A stretch of DNA of 64,000 nucleotides. Origin: Cristatella mucedo (lineage: Eukaryota; Bryozoa; Phylactolaemata; Cristatellidae). The notes under the pieces are model-generated. The model saw only the letters and a list, made by a program, of their open reading frames with translations. It did no database searches and was not told the DNA's origin. A program made the position numbers and the translations under genes. Below, piece by piece: positions 11,376 to 22,395 of the stretch (positions are counted from its first letter, which is position 1; each line of letters begins with the position of its first letter). The stretch covers positions 4,785,501-4,849,500 of the forward strand of contig WPIO01000020.1 of NCBI GenBank assembly GCA_009760855.2. The letters run 5' to 3'.

Positions 11376-11514
11376 GAGCTGGTTAGGTCTAGCGGTTAAG
11401 GTGCTCGCCCCGACCAAGGTCTGACTGAGGTCGTGGGCTCGAGCCCCGAGGCATATGTGAAGCGCCTGAATAAAGATTAAGTTCTCTTGGGGCGCTATAT
11501 AAATGAATTATATT
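11376..11514 (+). mobile_element. SINE-A copy, well preserved
   Basis: Head: GTCTAGCGGTTAAGGTGCTC and GTCGTGGGCTCGAGCCCC, resembling tRNA boxes A and B. Tail: AGCGCCTGAATAAAGATTAA, then GTTCTCTTGGGGCGCT, which can pair as a stem, then ATATAAATGAATTATATTC. It is one of the cleanest copies, with the copy at 55.3 kb. Confidence 0.9.
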
Positions 11515-12241
11515 CTTTTTAAATTATATATGCGATTTCAATATTTTCTAACGTTCAGCATAACTTAGGTATGTGTGGCGTCATAATATAACTCATTACC
11601 TGAACAAACATAGAGCCACGAAAGCTTCGGTACTCATACTGCAAATGCTTTTTTACATTGAATTGCTGAATTTATATTTGCTAGCTGGCTATGGTATGCT
11701 CTCTGCAGCATGATTGCCTGTGTGTGTTGATCTATGGCAATGTGTTGTGGCTGTCCCATGCCCAACACACCTTCAGCAAGTTCTGTTTTTGTTTGTTTTC
11801 TCGGTATGCATTATCATTTGGTTCAATTTTTGCTCGATGTCTGAAGTCTACCTATCTTATCGATACAAACTAGTGTTCTTTCTTGACCATGCTTTATGTA
11901 CGGTTATCATTTGATGAGCATTTATCCTCGGCTGACGTCTAGCCGCAGATGAATTACTATCCAAGGTTGAATGTAGTGGCTCTTTTTGGTTTCAATAGTA
12001 TGGTATTTTGCCAGCCGTGGTTGTGCTGGTTCGAGCTCTGATATGTTGGCTACGTTCCTGACTTGGGTGTGCATCGCAAACTGGCAGGTGCCATTGGAAG
12101 ACCAGTCACAATCCGGCGACCCGGATAGCATATGTGGCCTGATGTATCGGCCACATTTTCTCAAAATCTCAGGTGATAGAGTCGTTATCGTGAACATCGA
12201 TGTGAGATAATCGTCTTACACAATTGATGCCTTTTTTGTAG

Positions 12242-12332
12242 GCACCCAATGGCAACTCAGCTGTAGTGCCTGCCAGCCGAGCCATTTCGGCAGCTGCCAT
12301 AGCTGCGCACACTAATCGACTTGGTAGCACAG
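12242..12332 (+). CDS. Probable tail exon of the DHHC palmitoyltransferase
   Basis: A 91-base open segment between TTTTTTGTAG and a GTATGC donor. It reads 30 codons plus one base: APNGNSAVVPASRAISAAA and then IAAHTNRLGST. It starts in phase 0, as the previous exon demands, and ends in phase 1, as the terminal exon demands. It is Ala/Ser-rich like the rest of the tail. C-terminal tails are poorly conserved in this family, so the call rests on splice sites, phase and composition, not on homology. Another small exon could be missed within the flanking introns. Confidence 0.6.
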
Positions 12333-13018
12333 GTATGCTGCTGCCGTGCACTGCATTTACTGAAGGCCTTCTGACAGGCTGCTCGGTGGTTCCTACCTAT
12401 GCTAGCTGTTCTCGAAGCTGCCTACTTTACTGGCTACTGTGGTCAACTCCCAGTGTGACCATTCTTGCAATAAAGACCAGGGATTGGGCCTTTGCTGTGA
12501 GCAGCACACTTGGTTTTCGGCAGTCAAATCATGAGCTCGAGATTAGCTTACGTGGGCTGGCTTGCAAGACGGTCACTATTCGAGCCACCTTTCTAGACCT
12601 GCTATCCTCAGTCAGAGCATTCCATTAGCTAAGCGCCCTGGAGCTATGCACCAGTAGTGTGCACCAATGGGCCCAGGTATGCACTCCGAGATGCTAAATC
12701 CTCGTATTTTGGCGATTCTAACTACAAGGTTTCCTACTTCACAAGCGAGCAATGAAGGACTGTGACCCAGGTGAACCATCCCCTTGTATTATTTCAAAAG
12801 ACAAATCACAGAAAAGGATGCTGCCATACCTAAAAATTGCTGCTAAACCAGCATTCAGGTTTAGTGAGGGATTTCTTGATGCTAAAGTAATTACCATGTG
12901 TGTGCACCAATTGTGTGTGGAAATATAGGCGTAGTCGTCTATGGTGGGTGGGCTCCTGAGGCCAGTGTCATTCGCTTGCTGCCACAGCCGATGCTCGGTG
13001 GCTCGCAGCTTCCACCTG

Positions 13019-13512
13019 CCTTATTAATATTAATAATAATAATATTATTATTATAATACAAATTATAAAAATACGCGATAAAGCGCCCTCAGAGAACTCA
13101 ATCTGTTTCGGGGCACTTTACATTTACTGCAAAGGGAAATGCGATTGAATGGTTAGTAATATCATGCTTGATAAACAACATGAATAACATGGTTAAGGGT
13201 GACATGCACAGGATCAGCATGCAAGTGTGGTTAGTGGCAGCATGCACAGTGTCAGCACGCTTACCCACATGGAGGACGAATAACGGGGACCCACTAAATG
13301 CTGTTCTAAATAGGCGTGTTTATAAGTTTTTTTAAAATGTGGTCAAGTCAGGGAATGTTGTGACGCCAGTCAGGAGTGAGTTCCAGGCTTTGGGAGCATA
13401 CGAACTGTATTCACGGTCTCCAAAGGATTCGAGGTTTGTATGAGGTATTGGTAAACAGTTAGATTCCGAAAAGCAGTTGATACTATGCTTGACCTGGTGG
13501 GGGAGTGGATCT
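13019..13512 (-). mobile_element. LINE-A 3' fragment, minus strand
   Basis: Begins with the TAA-rich complement of the (ATT)n tail, then GATAAAGCGCCCTCAGAGAACTC (hairpin) and the 3' untranslated part (GTTAGTGGCAGCATGCACAGTGTCAG). It then covers the last coding part, where AGTGAGTTCCAGGCTTTGGG is the complement of the AWNSLP region. It is truncated and the frame is broken. Confidence 0.88.
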
Positions 13513-13547
13513 AGTTAATGATAGCGCATGTGTGAATGTGCATAGTC

Positions 13548-13700
13548 CTTAGTTGCGGCCAAGTGGTGAGATGCTCATACTTCACCACCGAGGACATGGG
13601 TTTGAGTCCTGCTGCTGGTGGTTTTTTAGTGCTAATCAAGTGGAAATAGTTGTTGCTATGCTGTTTCTGCTTCTGTATAAATGAAGCTGTTAAATAGGCC
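13548..13700 (+). mobile_element. SINE-B copy
   Basis: Box A-like AAGTGGTGAGATGCTC and box B-like TGGGTTTGAGTCC, then the diverged SINE-B tail ending TGTATAAATGAAGCTGTTAAATAGGCC. Confidence 0.72.
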
Positions 13701-16700
13701 AACCTGTTCTTTTTACTTAGCTCGAAGTTGCCAGACTTATCTGTTGCACTGATATGATCGTCTAGTGGAATGCCACTTTTGAACAACATATTCTTATTTG
13801 TATAGAGGAGATATTCTGGCCGAGCCGATTTAGCTTGTTGAACAGGTCAGAGAGTATCTTCTGAAGGTGATCGTAATTAAACAAGAGAGTACCCACCGTA
13901 GAGCTCACCCTGTTTTACCTACCATCACCTTGAGCCAGTGATGCTGAAAGAGCCTCCTCAGATCTGTGCTAGATGTGACTGATCAAATAGGGGAGGGGGC
14001 AGTGATGCTTCAGCTGCTGCTGCCACCGTCGCCACCGTCACTGCTCGCAAATAACTGACAGCTGGTGGGGATGCCTTATCACACCTATGGCATTTCTCAT
14101 GCATTCCCTTTCCCACTGTACTTGTAGCTGATTAGAGTGATTGACTTTTGCAAGTGCCCCTGGATGTTTGTAATCTACCAAAGGTAGAATCTCTCAGAGG
14201 CTGCTAGTAAATGAGAGGTCTTAGCCTTGTCCTATGGGAAAGATCTTTGAATGTGCTTGCTTTGATACAGCCAGCCAGATTTTACCTATCAAAGGGCTCT
14301 GTTTCTACATCCGGACAGGCAGTGAGTGCATTCGACGAACCCCACAACCCCTCTCCCCCCCCCCGTGTTAAAAAAAATGAGCTTCAAACTGCCCTCGGCC
14401 AAAGCCGGAAGTTCAACTGCAGCCCACAACCTTAGCCAGTTGGCACCAGCTGCTGGAGGGCCGCTGCTCATAGCTCGGCTCGCAAAGAGGGGATGCCTCC
14501 TGGATGCTCACCTGTCTCCACCGACATGGCTGTGCTCTGCATCTTTACCGGCATGGCCTATGAGAGGGTGGGGGGATTGTATGGGACAACACACAGTCGA
14601 TCTGAGTAGCACAGCCGTTGGTTGTGTAGATGGGTGGATCGGCTGGGGTCCCAAGGTTTACTGCCACGAATTGACGAAGCTGTAGCTGGTCAACTGCCTT
14701 TCGGCATTCGTGCCTGCACGGCTGGCCTGGTGGCCTGTCGTGGTGCACAGCAGCCATGGAGTTGTGTTTGTGAGCAGGTGTCCGAGAATAGAGAATAGCT
14801 CTGTGCCTAACTGCCGTGCAATCGTGAGCAGCTGCAAATCATTTCGCCTGCACCTGTGCATGTCGAAAAATCAGTTGTAGAGCTGGAAGAGGCCGAGGTG
14901 CAGCAGGTTGGTGGGCATGAGTAACTGGGCTGCCAGAGCCGGTCATTGCATCTCCCAAGCTTTGCCCCTCCCCCAGCCTCCGGTGACCGATCGCTCGGCT
15001 CGGTCGGTGGTCGTCTGCGTCGTCGGCACGTTCTTCTTCGGGCAGAGTCGTCATGGCTGCCTCCTCCTTGGCGAGCTCCTGCACGGGCAGCATGCGCCTG
15101 TAGAGCCCCAGCTGTATCGGCCCCTCCATCGGTGCATGCCACGCATGAGCATCCCTCACGCGGCAGCAGCAGCAGCGCATTGCACACAGCCAGAGCCTGC
15201 TGCTGGTGCACTGCTGGTGGCTGGCTGGTTAGAGGCTGCGGCGGCTCGCTGCTCAGCGCCTAGCTTTGCATCGGTACCAAAAGAGAGAGGAGCAGGACCG
15301 GGCCTACTCGGGTGGCGACCGGTCAACCGGAAGCTCTGTGCACCAGCTTTCATCCTGTGGCAGAGGCACCCGTAGGATCTCGTAGCTATCCACCATGTAT
15401 CAGAGAAGCGTGTGCCCGGTGCCTGTTGCCACGATGAAGGATGTCGCCTAGTACCCTCGTTGATGCGTACTTTTCACCTGAGCTTTGCCAGCTTCTGATG
15501 TGATGCCTTGACTCTCCGAGGTCACGGCAAGGTCCAAAAGAGCTTCGGCGCATCGCTACCGGCAGGCAGTGCTCAGTAGCTGTCTAGTAATGCTTCCGAA
15601 ATTCTGCTGTCGAGTTTTGAAATTGGGCCTGTTTTGTAATCTGGTTCCGAATCAGTACTCGTTGGCCACTGTTTAAGCAGTGAAAAGACACCGCTGCTTA
15701 GAGGGCCGCCGATACGGTTAACTGTCATGAATGCCAAGTTTGTGTCCTCGAATATTTGGGCATTAGTGGTGAGCTAATATTGCCAGGCATGTAACTTTTA
15801 GCAGTTCAGGTGGTTTTGTGTCTTGTCATTGCCCCTGCTGCCCACAGGCTTGAAGTCAATCCATGTTATATGTTGACAATGGCAATCTGTCTCTTCAGCT
15901 TGCCTGCCAGCACCTGTAAGGGCACTCTGCCCATTCATCAAACCGGGTCCCGGTGTCTCTCTGCTTAGCGATGACCATTATCCCATCAACCGAGGAACAG
16001 GGAGATGTAGAGGAATGTGCTTCCTGCCTTGGGTCTCACCTCAACCCTCAGGGAAGATGTAGGCTTCAGGAGATTGCAGCCATTTGCTTTCAAAACAGGC
16101 TGAGATCTGTTCGACTATTAATATAGGGCCAATACGCCCTCTGCTTTCCTTGAAACTAATAGCTGGGCCGTGCTGCCACCGAAATCTGGTCGTTGACAGC
16201 GGCCAGTCGTTGGTGCTAAGCCAAGAGTCTCCGAGGGCATGTAGCCGCTTAGGGCTGTGTGTTGTCTTCGTTAGTTGATCAGCCATCGCATGGCTTTGTC
16301 CTAATTGACTCTTACTTCTATCGGTAAGAATGCAAGTGATGAGTCGTATTGAGACTTAATGGAGTAATTGGACTCTGCATTTTCGAAATTTAATACTGCT
16401 GTCATTAAGGTAGTGCCCAGTGTAAATCAATTGTTCAGCACCAAGCTCTATGACAGTGTTGGTAGTGTGAGACCATGTATGCACATCTGGCCGGCATTGC
16501 AATTCTCACGGTCGGCCGAGAGCTACTCGTGCCGTTGCTGACGATTTCCTGCAGCACTGCTGATGCTTTCTGCGACCGACTCGGGCAAGTAGTGTGACCG
16601 TCGAGATGGAATGCTTGTTATCAGTTGCCCAGAAGGTAGTCGTCAGTAACCCCTCATGGCGCTGCCTCTATGGAGTGATAAACTGAGCGCTCTGCCAGCA

Positions 16701-16929
16701 TCCTACGAGTGGTTCGGCAAATACTTTCCGGTGATAAGAGAGTGTCACCTTCGCCGTCTAAATGGACGACTGTGAGATTGCATGTTAAGTTTGTTCTCGG
16801 AAGGGTGGCCAGCCAGTGTCTTGCCAGTGGCCGTGTCTTCCTTGTGAGAGGCACTGCTAACAACTCTGCTAAGCACGGCCCCATGAAGTGCTGTCATATC
16901 TTGGCAGCTTCAGAATCCCTACAATTCTA

Positions 16930-17150
<221 letters not shown>

Positions 17151-17385
17151 AGAGAGAGTTAGTTATATAGGAATATTTTTAAGACACATCTAAAACTTTG
17201 CTGAGTTTTACAAAATTACGGCCAAAAATACTACCACAGGGTAAGATTAAGAAGAGGAAGCAGTAAATATACTGCATTGTGTATGCTACCACCTTGGTTG
17301 GACTACTAGGTACACAAAACGCACAATTTACTTACTTGGTGGTTTCACATGGTTGGGGAAACAGTTGCAATGCCTTTATATGCAG

Positions 17386-17400
17386 CATCTGTAAAGTGCC

Positions 17401-17464
<64 letters not shown>

Positions 17465-17530
17465 CTCAGTTCTCTGAGGGTGCTATGCAAATATATTATT
17501 CTTAAGTTTATTATTACTATTATTAAGCAT
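17386..17530 (+). mobile_element. LINE-A tail with expanded (GA)n in its hairpin
   Basis: CTGTAAAGTGCCGAGAGAGA leads into a pure GA run at about 17401-17458, then CTCAGTTCTCTGAGGGTGCTATGCAAAT and ATTATT. In other copies the same place reads GCGCCCAGAGAGAGATTGAGTTCTCTGAGGGCGC, so the GA run has grown from the AGAGAGAG of the tail. Confidence 0.75.
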
Positions 17531-18879
17531 GCTGATGATGGTTCAATGAGCAAGCTCTTACCATCACAGTGACCTCCTGATGCCTGGAAGTGCTAACAAC
17601 TCTAGCCTAGTCGTGAACGACCTAGGCGCTCATTAGCACATGTTGTGTTCGCACGTGTCCACATGGTTTGCTTCTTAGCATGCTCACCCAAACTTCAATG
17701 GCTGCATACACACACAAGTACATGTCTGGAAAATCTTGAAAAGCTGAGATTGCAAAATGTCTGCATCCATTTGAAGGCAAAAGCAGTGTACGTGTATATG
17801 GCAGCACCGGTAGGAGCATTATGTTTTGTTCGTGCGGCTGTGCTTTGGACGACTGCGAGTGAAAGGATTAGCCGAAGAGGCCGTTGGCTGTGGGTGTGAA
17901 GGCCGAAGAAAACTGTTGCCACCTCAAGCACGGACCGATCCTGCAACCTCTGGGTCACCGTTCCCCGGGCAAGAGTCGATTTGTTAAGACTGCTATTTCT
18001 CAGTGGTTCTACACTGGGCTTTAAAGCTTCGCCTTGGAATTGCCTCCTACCTGCTCGAACCGAATCCCGATGTGCTGTGTGAATGAATGTTTGTAATTGC
18101 ATGGCTTGGCGCCAAGTGCGACCACTACCCGTCTTGCTGTCGGTGACCAGGAAGGGTACCGGATAAACTTCTTTCGTGGGTACTCCAGGAGCAGTCCGCT
18201 GTCAGCAGTCCCGGCAACCCGAGAATGACCGGATATTTCCCGTCAGTTTGGCCATGTAGTAGCAGATTCAAGGGAAGCGGCAGCTTCAAAAGATAGTGCA
18301 GCCGGAGACAGGCCATCAGCCGAGGGGACTGGGCGCCAAAAAAAAGAGGAGCTACTGCTCGACCTCTAGTAAGACCTTCTCACGCCCTTCTTGGCCGCCA
18401 GTCTGGATGGCCAGTGCCAGTAGCAGCCTCCTTCCATTCCCTTCCCTCCCCCCCCCCCCGATGCCCCTTCATCCCCCTGCACATGCGGCCTGGGCTAGGC
18501 TCACTTCGCTGCTGCTGTGCAGTCGCCGTGTAGCCGCCTGCCAGAGCGTTCTTGTCGTGCGTTCGTGCTTTCGTTCTCTCTCACTCTTCCAGTGTGAGTC
18601 GGCCTTGTCGCCCGGTAAGTTGCCGGCGTCTTCTGTCTTTTAAGGCCCGCATGCTCCTACCGTATCGGCTTCTTAGCGTTTGTTATGTTATCGTTGCTCG
18701 ACCTTGCAAGCAGCTGCGGCCCGCTGCTGTTCGGCTGGCTGTGGTCCTGCCGGGCTGCTCGCTAGCGCCGTCGCCCAGGCTGATGCCCCCAGCTCCAGTT
18801 GCCACCACTGCTGCTGCTGCAGGCGGCATCAGCCCGATAGGCAGGCTAAACCTGTGACGGCGACTCGCTCGCGTTGCAG

Positions 18880-19085
18880 CCGAGCCCTTCGGAAGCGTTG
18901 CTGGAGGAGCACCGGCTATGACCGCACCTGCAGGACGACTGCCTCCCATCGATCCGGGACTGGCCGAAATCAGTAGGCTGCCTCCACTGCTGCTGAACAG
19001 TGGCAGCAGTGGTGCAGCAACAGGTCACGGATCTGTCGGCATGCGTTCTCCTCTGCAGTCGCCGATCGGCAGTGTTAACGTCTAA
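18880..19085 (+). CDS. Probable terminal exon of the DHHC palmitoyltransferase
   Basis: Follows a GCGTTGCAG acceptor and supplies CC to the G left by the preceding exon, giving an Ala codon. It then reads 67 codons to TAA at 19083-19085. The sequence is Gly/Ala/Pro/Leu-rich with GRLPPIDPGLAEISRLPPLL in the middle and ends SPIGSVNV. The last three residues V-N-V fit a class II PDZ ligand (hydrophobic-x-hydrophobic); some DHHC enzymes carry PDZ-binding C-termini, so this is suggestive only. The acceptor has a weak polypyrimidine tract. The region is GC-rich and open in other frames too, and the same frame stays open from after the TAA to about 19529, so the true 3' end could differ by alternative splicing. 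Support is phase agreement and composition. Confidence 0.6.
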
Positions 19086-19979
19086 GCATGTCTCTTCAGC
19101 CCGATGCTGCTGTCGCGAAATCGATGGCCTGCCGGAGAGGACGGCCTGCAGCAGCTGTACGACTGCCGTGCTGCCAGCCGTCCATCTCCCCATCGTCAAT
19201 GGCATATGGTTCCTACAGCTTGCGGTGGCAATCGGCTACTCATTCCTCGGCCTCCGCAGCTGTCCGGCGCTCGAGGGGCTGGTGCCGAGCAGATGCACAG
19301 AGCTGACACTGCCGATCAGTGGACAAGCTGGGAGCAGGCCGATCCAAGCTGTCAGGCCCTCAAGCTGGCTGCTGTCACTGCTTCTTCTACCGAGTGTGTG
19401 TCATGCCGAGGCAACGGTGTGCATTCTAAGCAGGCATACACCAATCCTTTTTTGTTATCATCGTCATTATCATTATTATTATTATTATGCAAATTAAGTT
19501 GCCTAGCTCTAATGTCGCAGTCTATGTGATGAATAAGCACTTTTGCACAGCCATCTTACCGGCTATATGAAAATGTGAATACCCATCGGCTCTGCAACGT
19601 TCAGCATCCTGCTATTGCTCTCTGGTCATCCAGTCTCTATTCAGTTGACAGCTCACGACAGTAGGCATAATAGAGATGTTTCATTGTGCTTGTAGCAATC
19701 GGACTATAGGGAGTATTACCAAACCGGCAAAGAAGACTCACTACTATTAAATGGATCCAAGTCGACCCATCCAAAATTGCATACATAATTAATTTCAGCT
19801 TGTGTTTGCTGTGGAGGTTCTTTCGCTCCGACATGGTATATAAAGCAACCTGACAAAACTCTGCTGGGTTCGGGTACAAATAGCCCTATTAGTCGACAGT
19901 GAGTAAATATAGCTTCACAGAGGGAAGGCCAACCAAAGCATCTCACCAATGCTTTCTTGGAGGTAACGTGATTTTTTAA
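19086..19979 (+). other. 3' flank of the DHHC gene
   Basis: GC-rich for about 300 bases after the TAA, then normal. No AATAAA was noticed; an ATTAAA near 19745 is a possible polyadenylation signal. An ATT-rich run near 19460-19490 may be an old LINE-A tail. Confidence 0.4.
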
Positions 19980-20045
19980 TATCTGTAACTCCACTAATAC
20001 TAAATGGGTGTTATATAGGAGAGTTAGATAGCCCACTCAAAGCCC
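19980..20045 (-). mobile_element. Small LINE-B 3' remnant
   Basis: ATCTGTAACTCCACTAATACTAAATGGGTGTTATATAGGAGAGTT...CACTCAAAGCCC matches the complement of the LINE-B end (TAACTCCACAAAGTCATAAAG, GGGTGTTACGCAGGAGAGTT). Confidence 0.6.
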
Positions 20046-20794
20046 ATGTGATTTTCGAAAGACATACGTGTGACCTACCATGTTACACTGGCCACCCACA
20101 TGGTCCCTGGTATCCAGTCAGTAAGTGGCAGTGGCTGGTGCCTACTGTGTTGGCATGGAAGCTAGCTACCCTTCATGAGCCTAGCAGCCTTGTAGGAACC
20201 TGCATGGCTGGTTGGGCTTGCTCAGCCTAGCAAACTGTAGTGTCTACATAGCTTCCTGCCGGATGCAGGACATATTAAAGGTAGCCATCTATTTCCATAG
20301 GCTGGCAGCAAGCCCGAAATACAAATACTGCAAGCCTCAGTCTGGACTCTTGGACGATAGCTATCTATGCAGATTTCGATCTATGGTTAGTGACTGAGTG
20401 TATCTGATGTACATGACATAGACATGCACTTGGCTTCGAGAGGTTGCTTAGGTATGAGCCAAGGCCTCCTGCATGCCATCCCCACCGAAAAAACTAGCCC
20501 CTGCGCGCTGTTGGAGGCCGTGTTTGTTTCATCTATGCTTCAGCCACTACCACAGCTCATCAACTGACGGTTTGGCACCTTTTGTAGACGGCCAGCGTAA
20601 ACTCCCGGAGTAGCATGGATGGGAGTATTACCCACAGCAAGGAAGTAGAAAAGAATTGATTTGCAGGAGGGCTGGATGGGATCGAAACACAGGTTCAGCT
20701 GTGCGTCAACTGCTTAGAAGTGAAAGCCTAGATTGTGCTTGGCCATCAAATTGGCAAGAAGTAGAATATACATTGTGATATCAAATTATGGTAA

Positions 20795-20881
20795 TAATAA
20801 TAATAATAATGCATTCAATATAGCACCTTTGGAGAACTCGATCTCTTTCTAGGCACTTAACATTTGCTACAAAGGAAACAC
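20795..20881 (-). mobile_element. LINE-A 3' tip, minus strand
   Basis: TAATAATAATAATAATGCATTCAATATAGCACC then GGAGAACTCGATCTCTTTCTAGGCACTTAACATTTGCTACAAAGGAAA. It is directly abutted by the plus-strand LINE-A piece that follows. Confidence 0.8.
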
Positions 20882-21760
20882 AACTTACTAGTTATGGGGA
20901 AACTTGAGTGTGATTCAGAAATTGGAACGGCTTTCTCTCAAAATCGGCTCTGCCAGCTTATCTCTTGTTTAAACTGCACGAAATGTAAATGTCATATTCC
21001 GAATTGACCTTTCATTGGACGACAACATCAGCTCCACAGTCAATTCTGCATCCGTCCAGCTACATAACATTGCTTAAACTTGGCCTTGTTTACACAGGGG
21101 TACTACATCTAAATAGGTCCAGGCATTTGTGACATACCGTCTTGACTTCAGTAGCTCAATGCTTGCTGGTCTACCAGTCTGTGATATCAGGAGCTTACAG
21201 TTGGTGCAAAACTCTGAAGCTCGGCTTGTCTGTCGTGAGCAGAGCAGTTGCAACATCACACCACACCTCCCCGACCTGCACTGGCTCGAAGTCAAGCAAC
21301 CGATCGACTTCAAGGTTTTGTCATTCACTTTTAGGTCCCTTTTTCCTTTTGCTCCAGCCTAACTATCAGATCTACTCCCCCACCAGGCCAAGCATCGTAC
21401 CAGCTGATTTTCGAAATCTAACTGTTTACCCATACCAGAAACAGATCTCAAATCCTTTGGAGACCGTACCTTTAGTTCATATGCTCCCAGAGCCTAGAGC
21501 TCAATAACGACTTGCGTCACGATATCTCGTGACTTGTCCACACTTAAAGAGAAACTGAAAAGGCATATTTTAATGACAGCATTTAGTAGTCCCTATGGTT
21601 CGTCCTGTATGTGCTTATGTGTGCTGATACTGTGCATGCTGCCACTAACCAAACTTGCATGCTGACCTAGTGTATGTAACCCCTAGTCATGTTATTCCTG
21701 ATTTTATTGAGCATGCTACCACCAACCGAGTGCCTAGAAAGAGATTTGAGTTCTCAAGCA
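20882..21760 (+). mobile_element. LINE-A fragment, plus strand
   Basis: Starts at the equivalent of TTACTAGTTATGGGCAAACC (end of the reverse transcriptase domain) and runs to the 3' region. Recognisable parts include CTGCACTGGCTCGAAGTCAAGCAACCGATCGACTTCAAGG and the complete order of the coding 3' end. Stops and frameshifts break the frame. Confidence 0.85.
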
Positions 21761-22023
21761 ATGACGTCATTGCCGAGAAGTACCGGGTCCAGGTCCGGGC
21801 TGTGCCGGGGTTGACACCTTGCTCTCGCACTGCTGGCTCCCAAGCCTTGCGTCCTTGTTTCTCCGAAGCTTGCATATGTACATATTGGCTTGAACGCTGC
21901 TTTTCATCTGCCGCCCGAGGGCATTTCAAGCGCTTCAGCTGAAAGTAAAATAACAATACCTTATAATGTAGCAACAATTTGTGCGGGATAACGGTGGATT
22001 CACTTGGGAGACCAATATACAAA

Positions 22024-22175
22024 AGAATATATTCCCTGTGCAAGGCGCCTTAAGAGAACTTAATCTCTATTCGTGCACTTCACGTACGACACGGGGCTCG
22101 AGCCCGAGACCTCAGACCACCATCATTCACTTTAACCTTTGTTAAAGGCAAGCACCTTTATCACTGGGTCAAAGA
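22024..22175 (-). mobile_element. SINE-A copy, minus strand, with internal change
   Basis: Tail complement AAGGCGCCTTAAGAGAACTTAATCTC and box B complement CACGGGGCTCGAGCCCGAGACC are clear. A CATTCACTTTAACCTTTGTTAAAGGC stretch interrupts the head. Confidence 0.75.
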
Positions 22176-22279
22176 AGCATCATCGCAATACACAAATTAA
22201 TCACAAATCAGTCACTAATAATGTACTAGGGCCAAGTGATTTCAAAATTCCTTCAGGCCAAGCATTGCTCTAGCAAGTA

Positions 22280-22395
22280 AATATAAATACAATTCATTCA
22301 TTCATACCGTAAGAGAACTGAACCTGCATCCAGGTGCTTCACATATACAGCAGGGCTTGACCTGACGACATTGGTGGTAAAAGTGATCACTGTCA
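22280..22395 (-). mobile_element. Degraded SINE-A copy, minus strand
   Basis: AATTCATTCATTCATACCGTAAGAGAACTGAACCTGCATCCAGGTGCTTCACAT keeps the tail order. The head is poorly preserved. Confidence 0.5.

Larger units (their letters stand above)
8948..12241 (+). other. Large intron of the DHHC gene
   Basis: About 3.3 kb between the PPSLIDRRG exon and the small tail exon. It carries a SINE-B copy, a degraded LINE-A tail, a Tc1/mariner relic on the minus strand and a clean SINE-A copy, each listed separately. The rest shows nothing recognisable. Confidence 0.65.
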
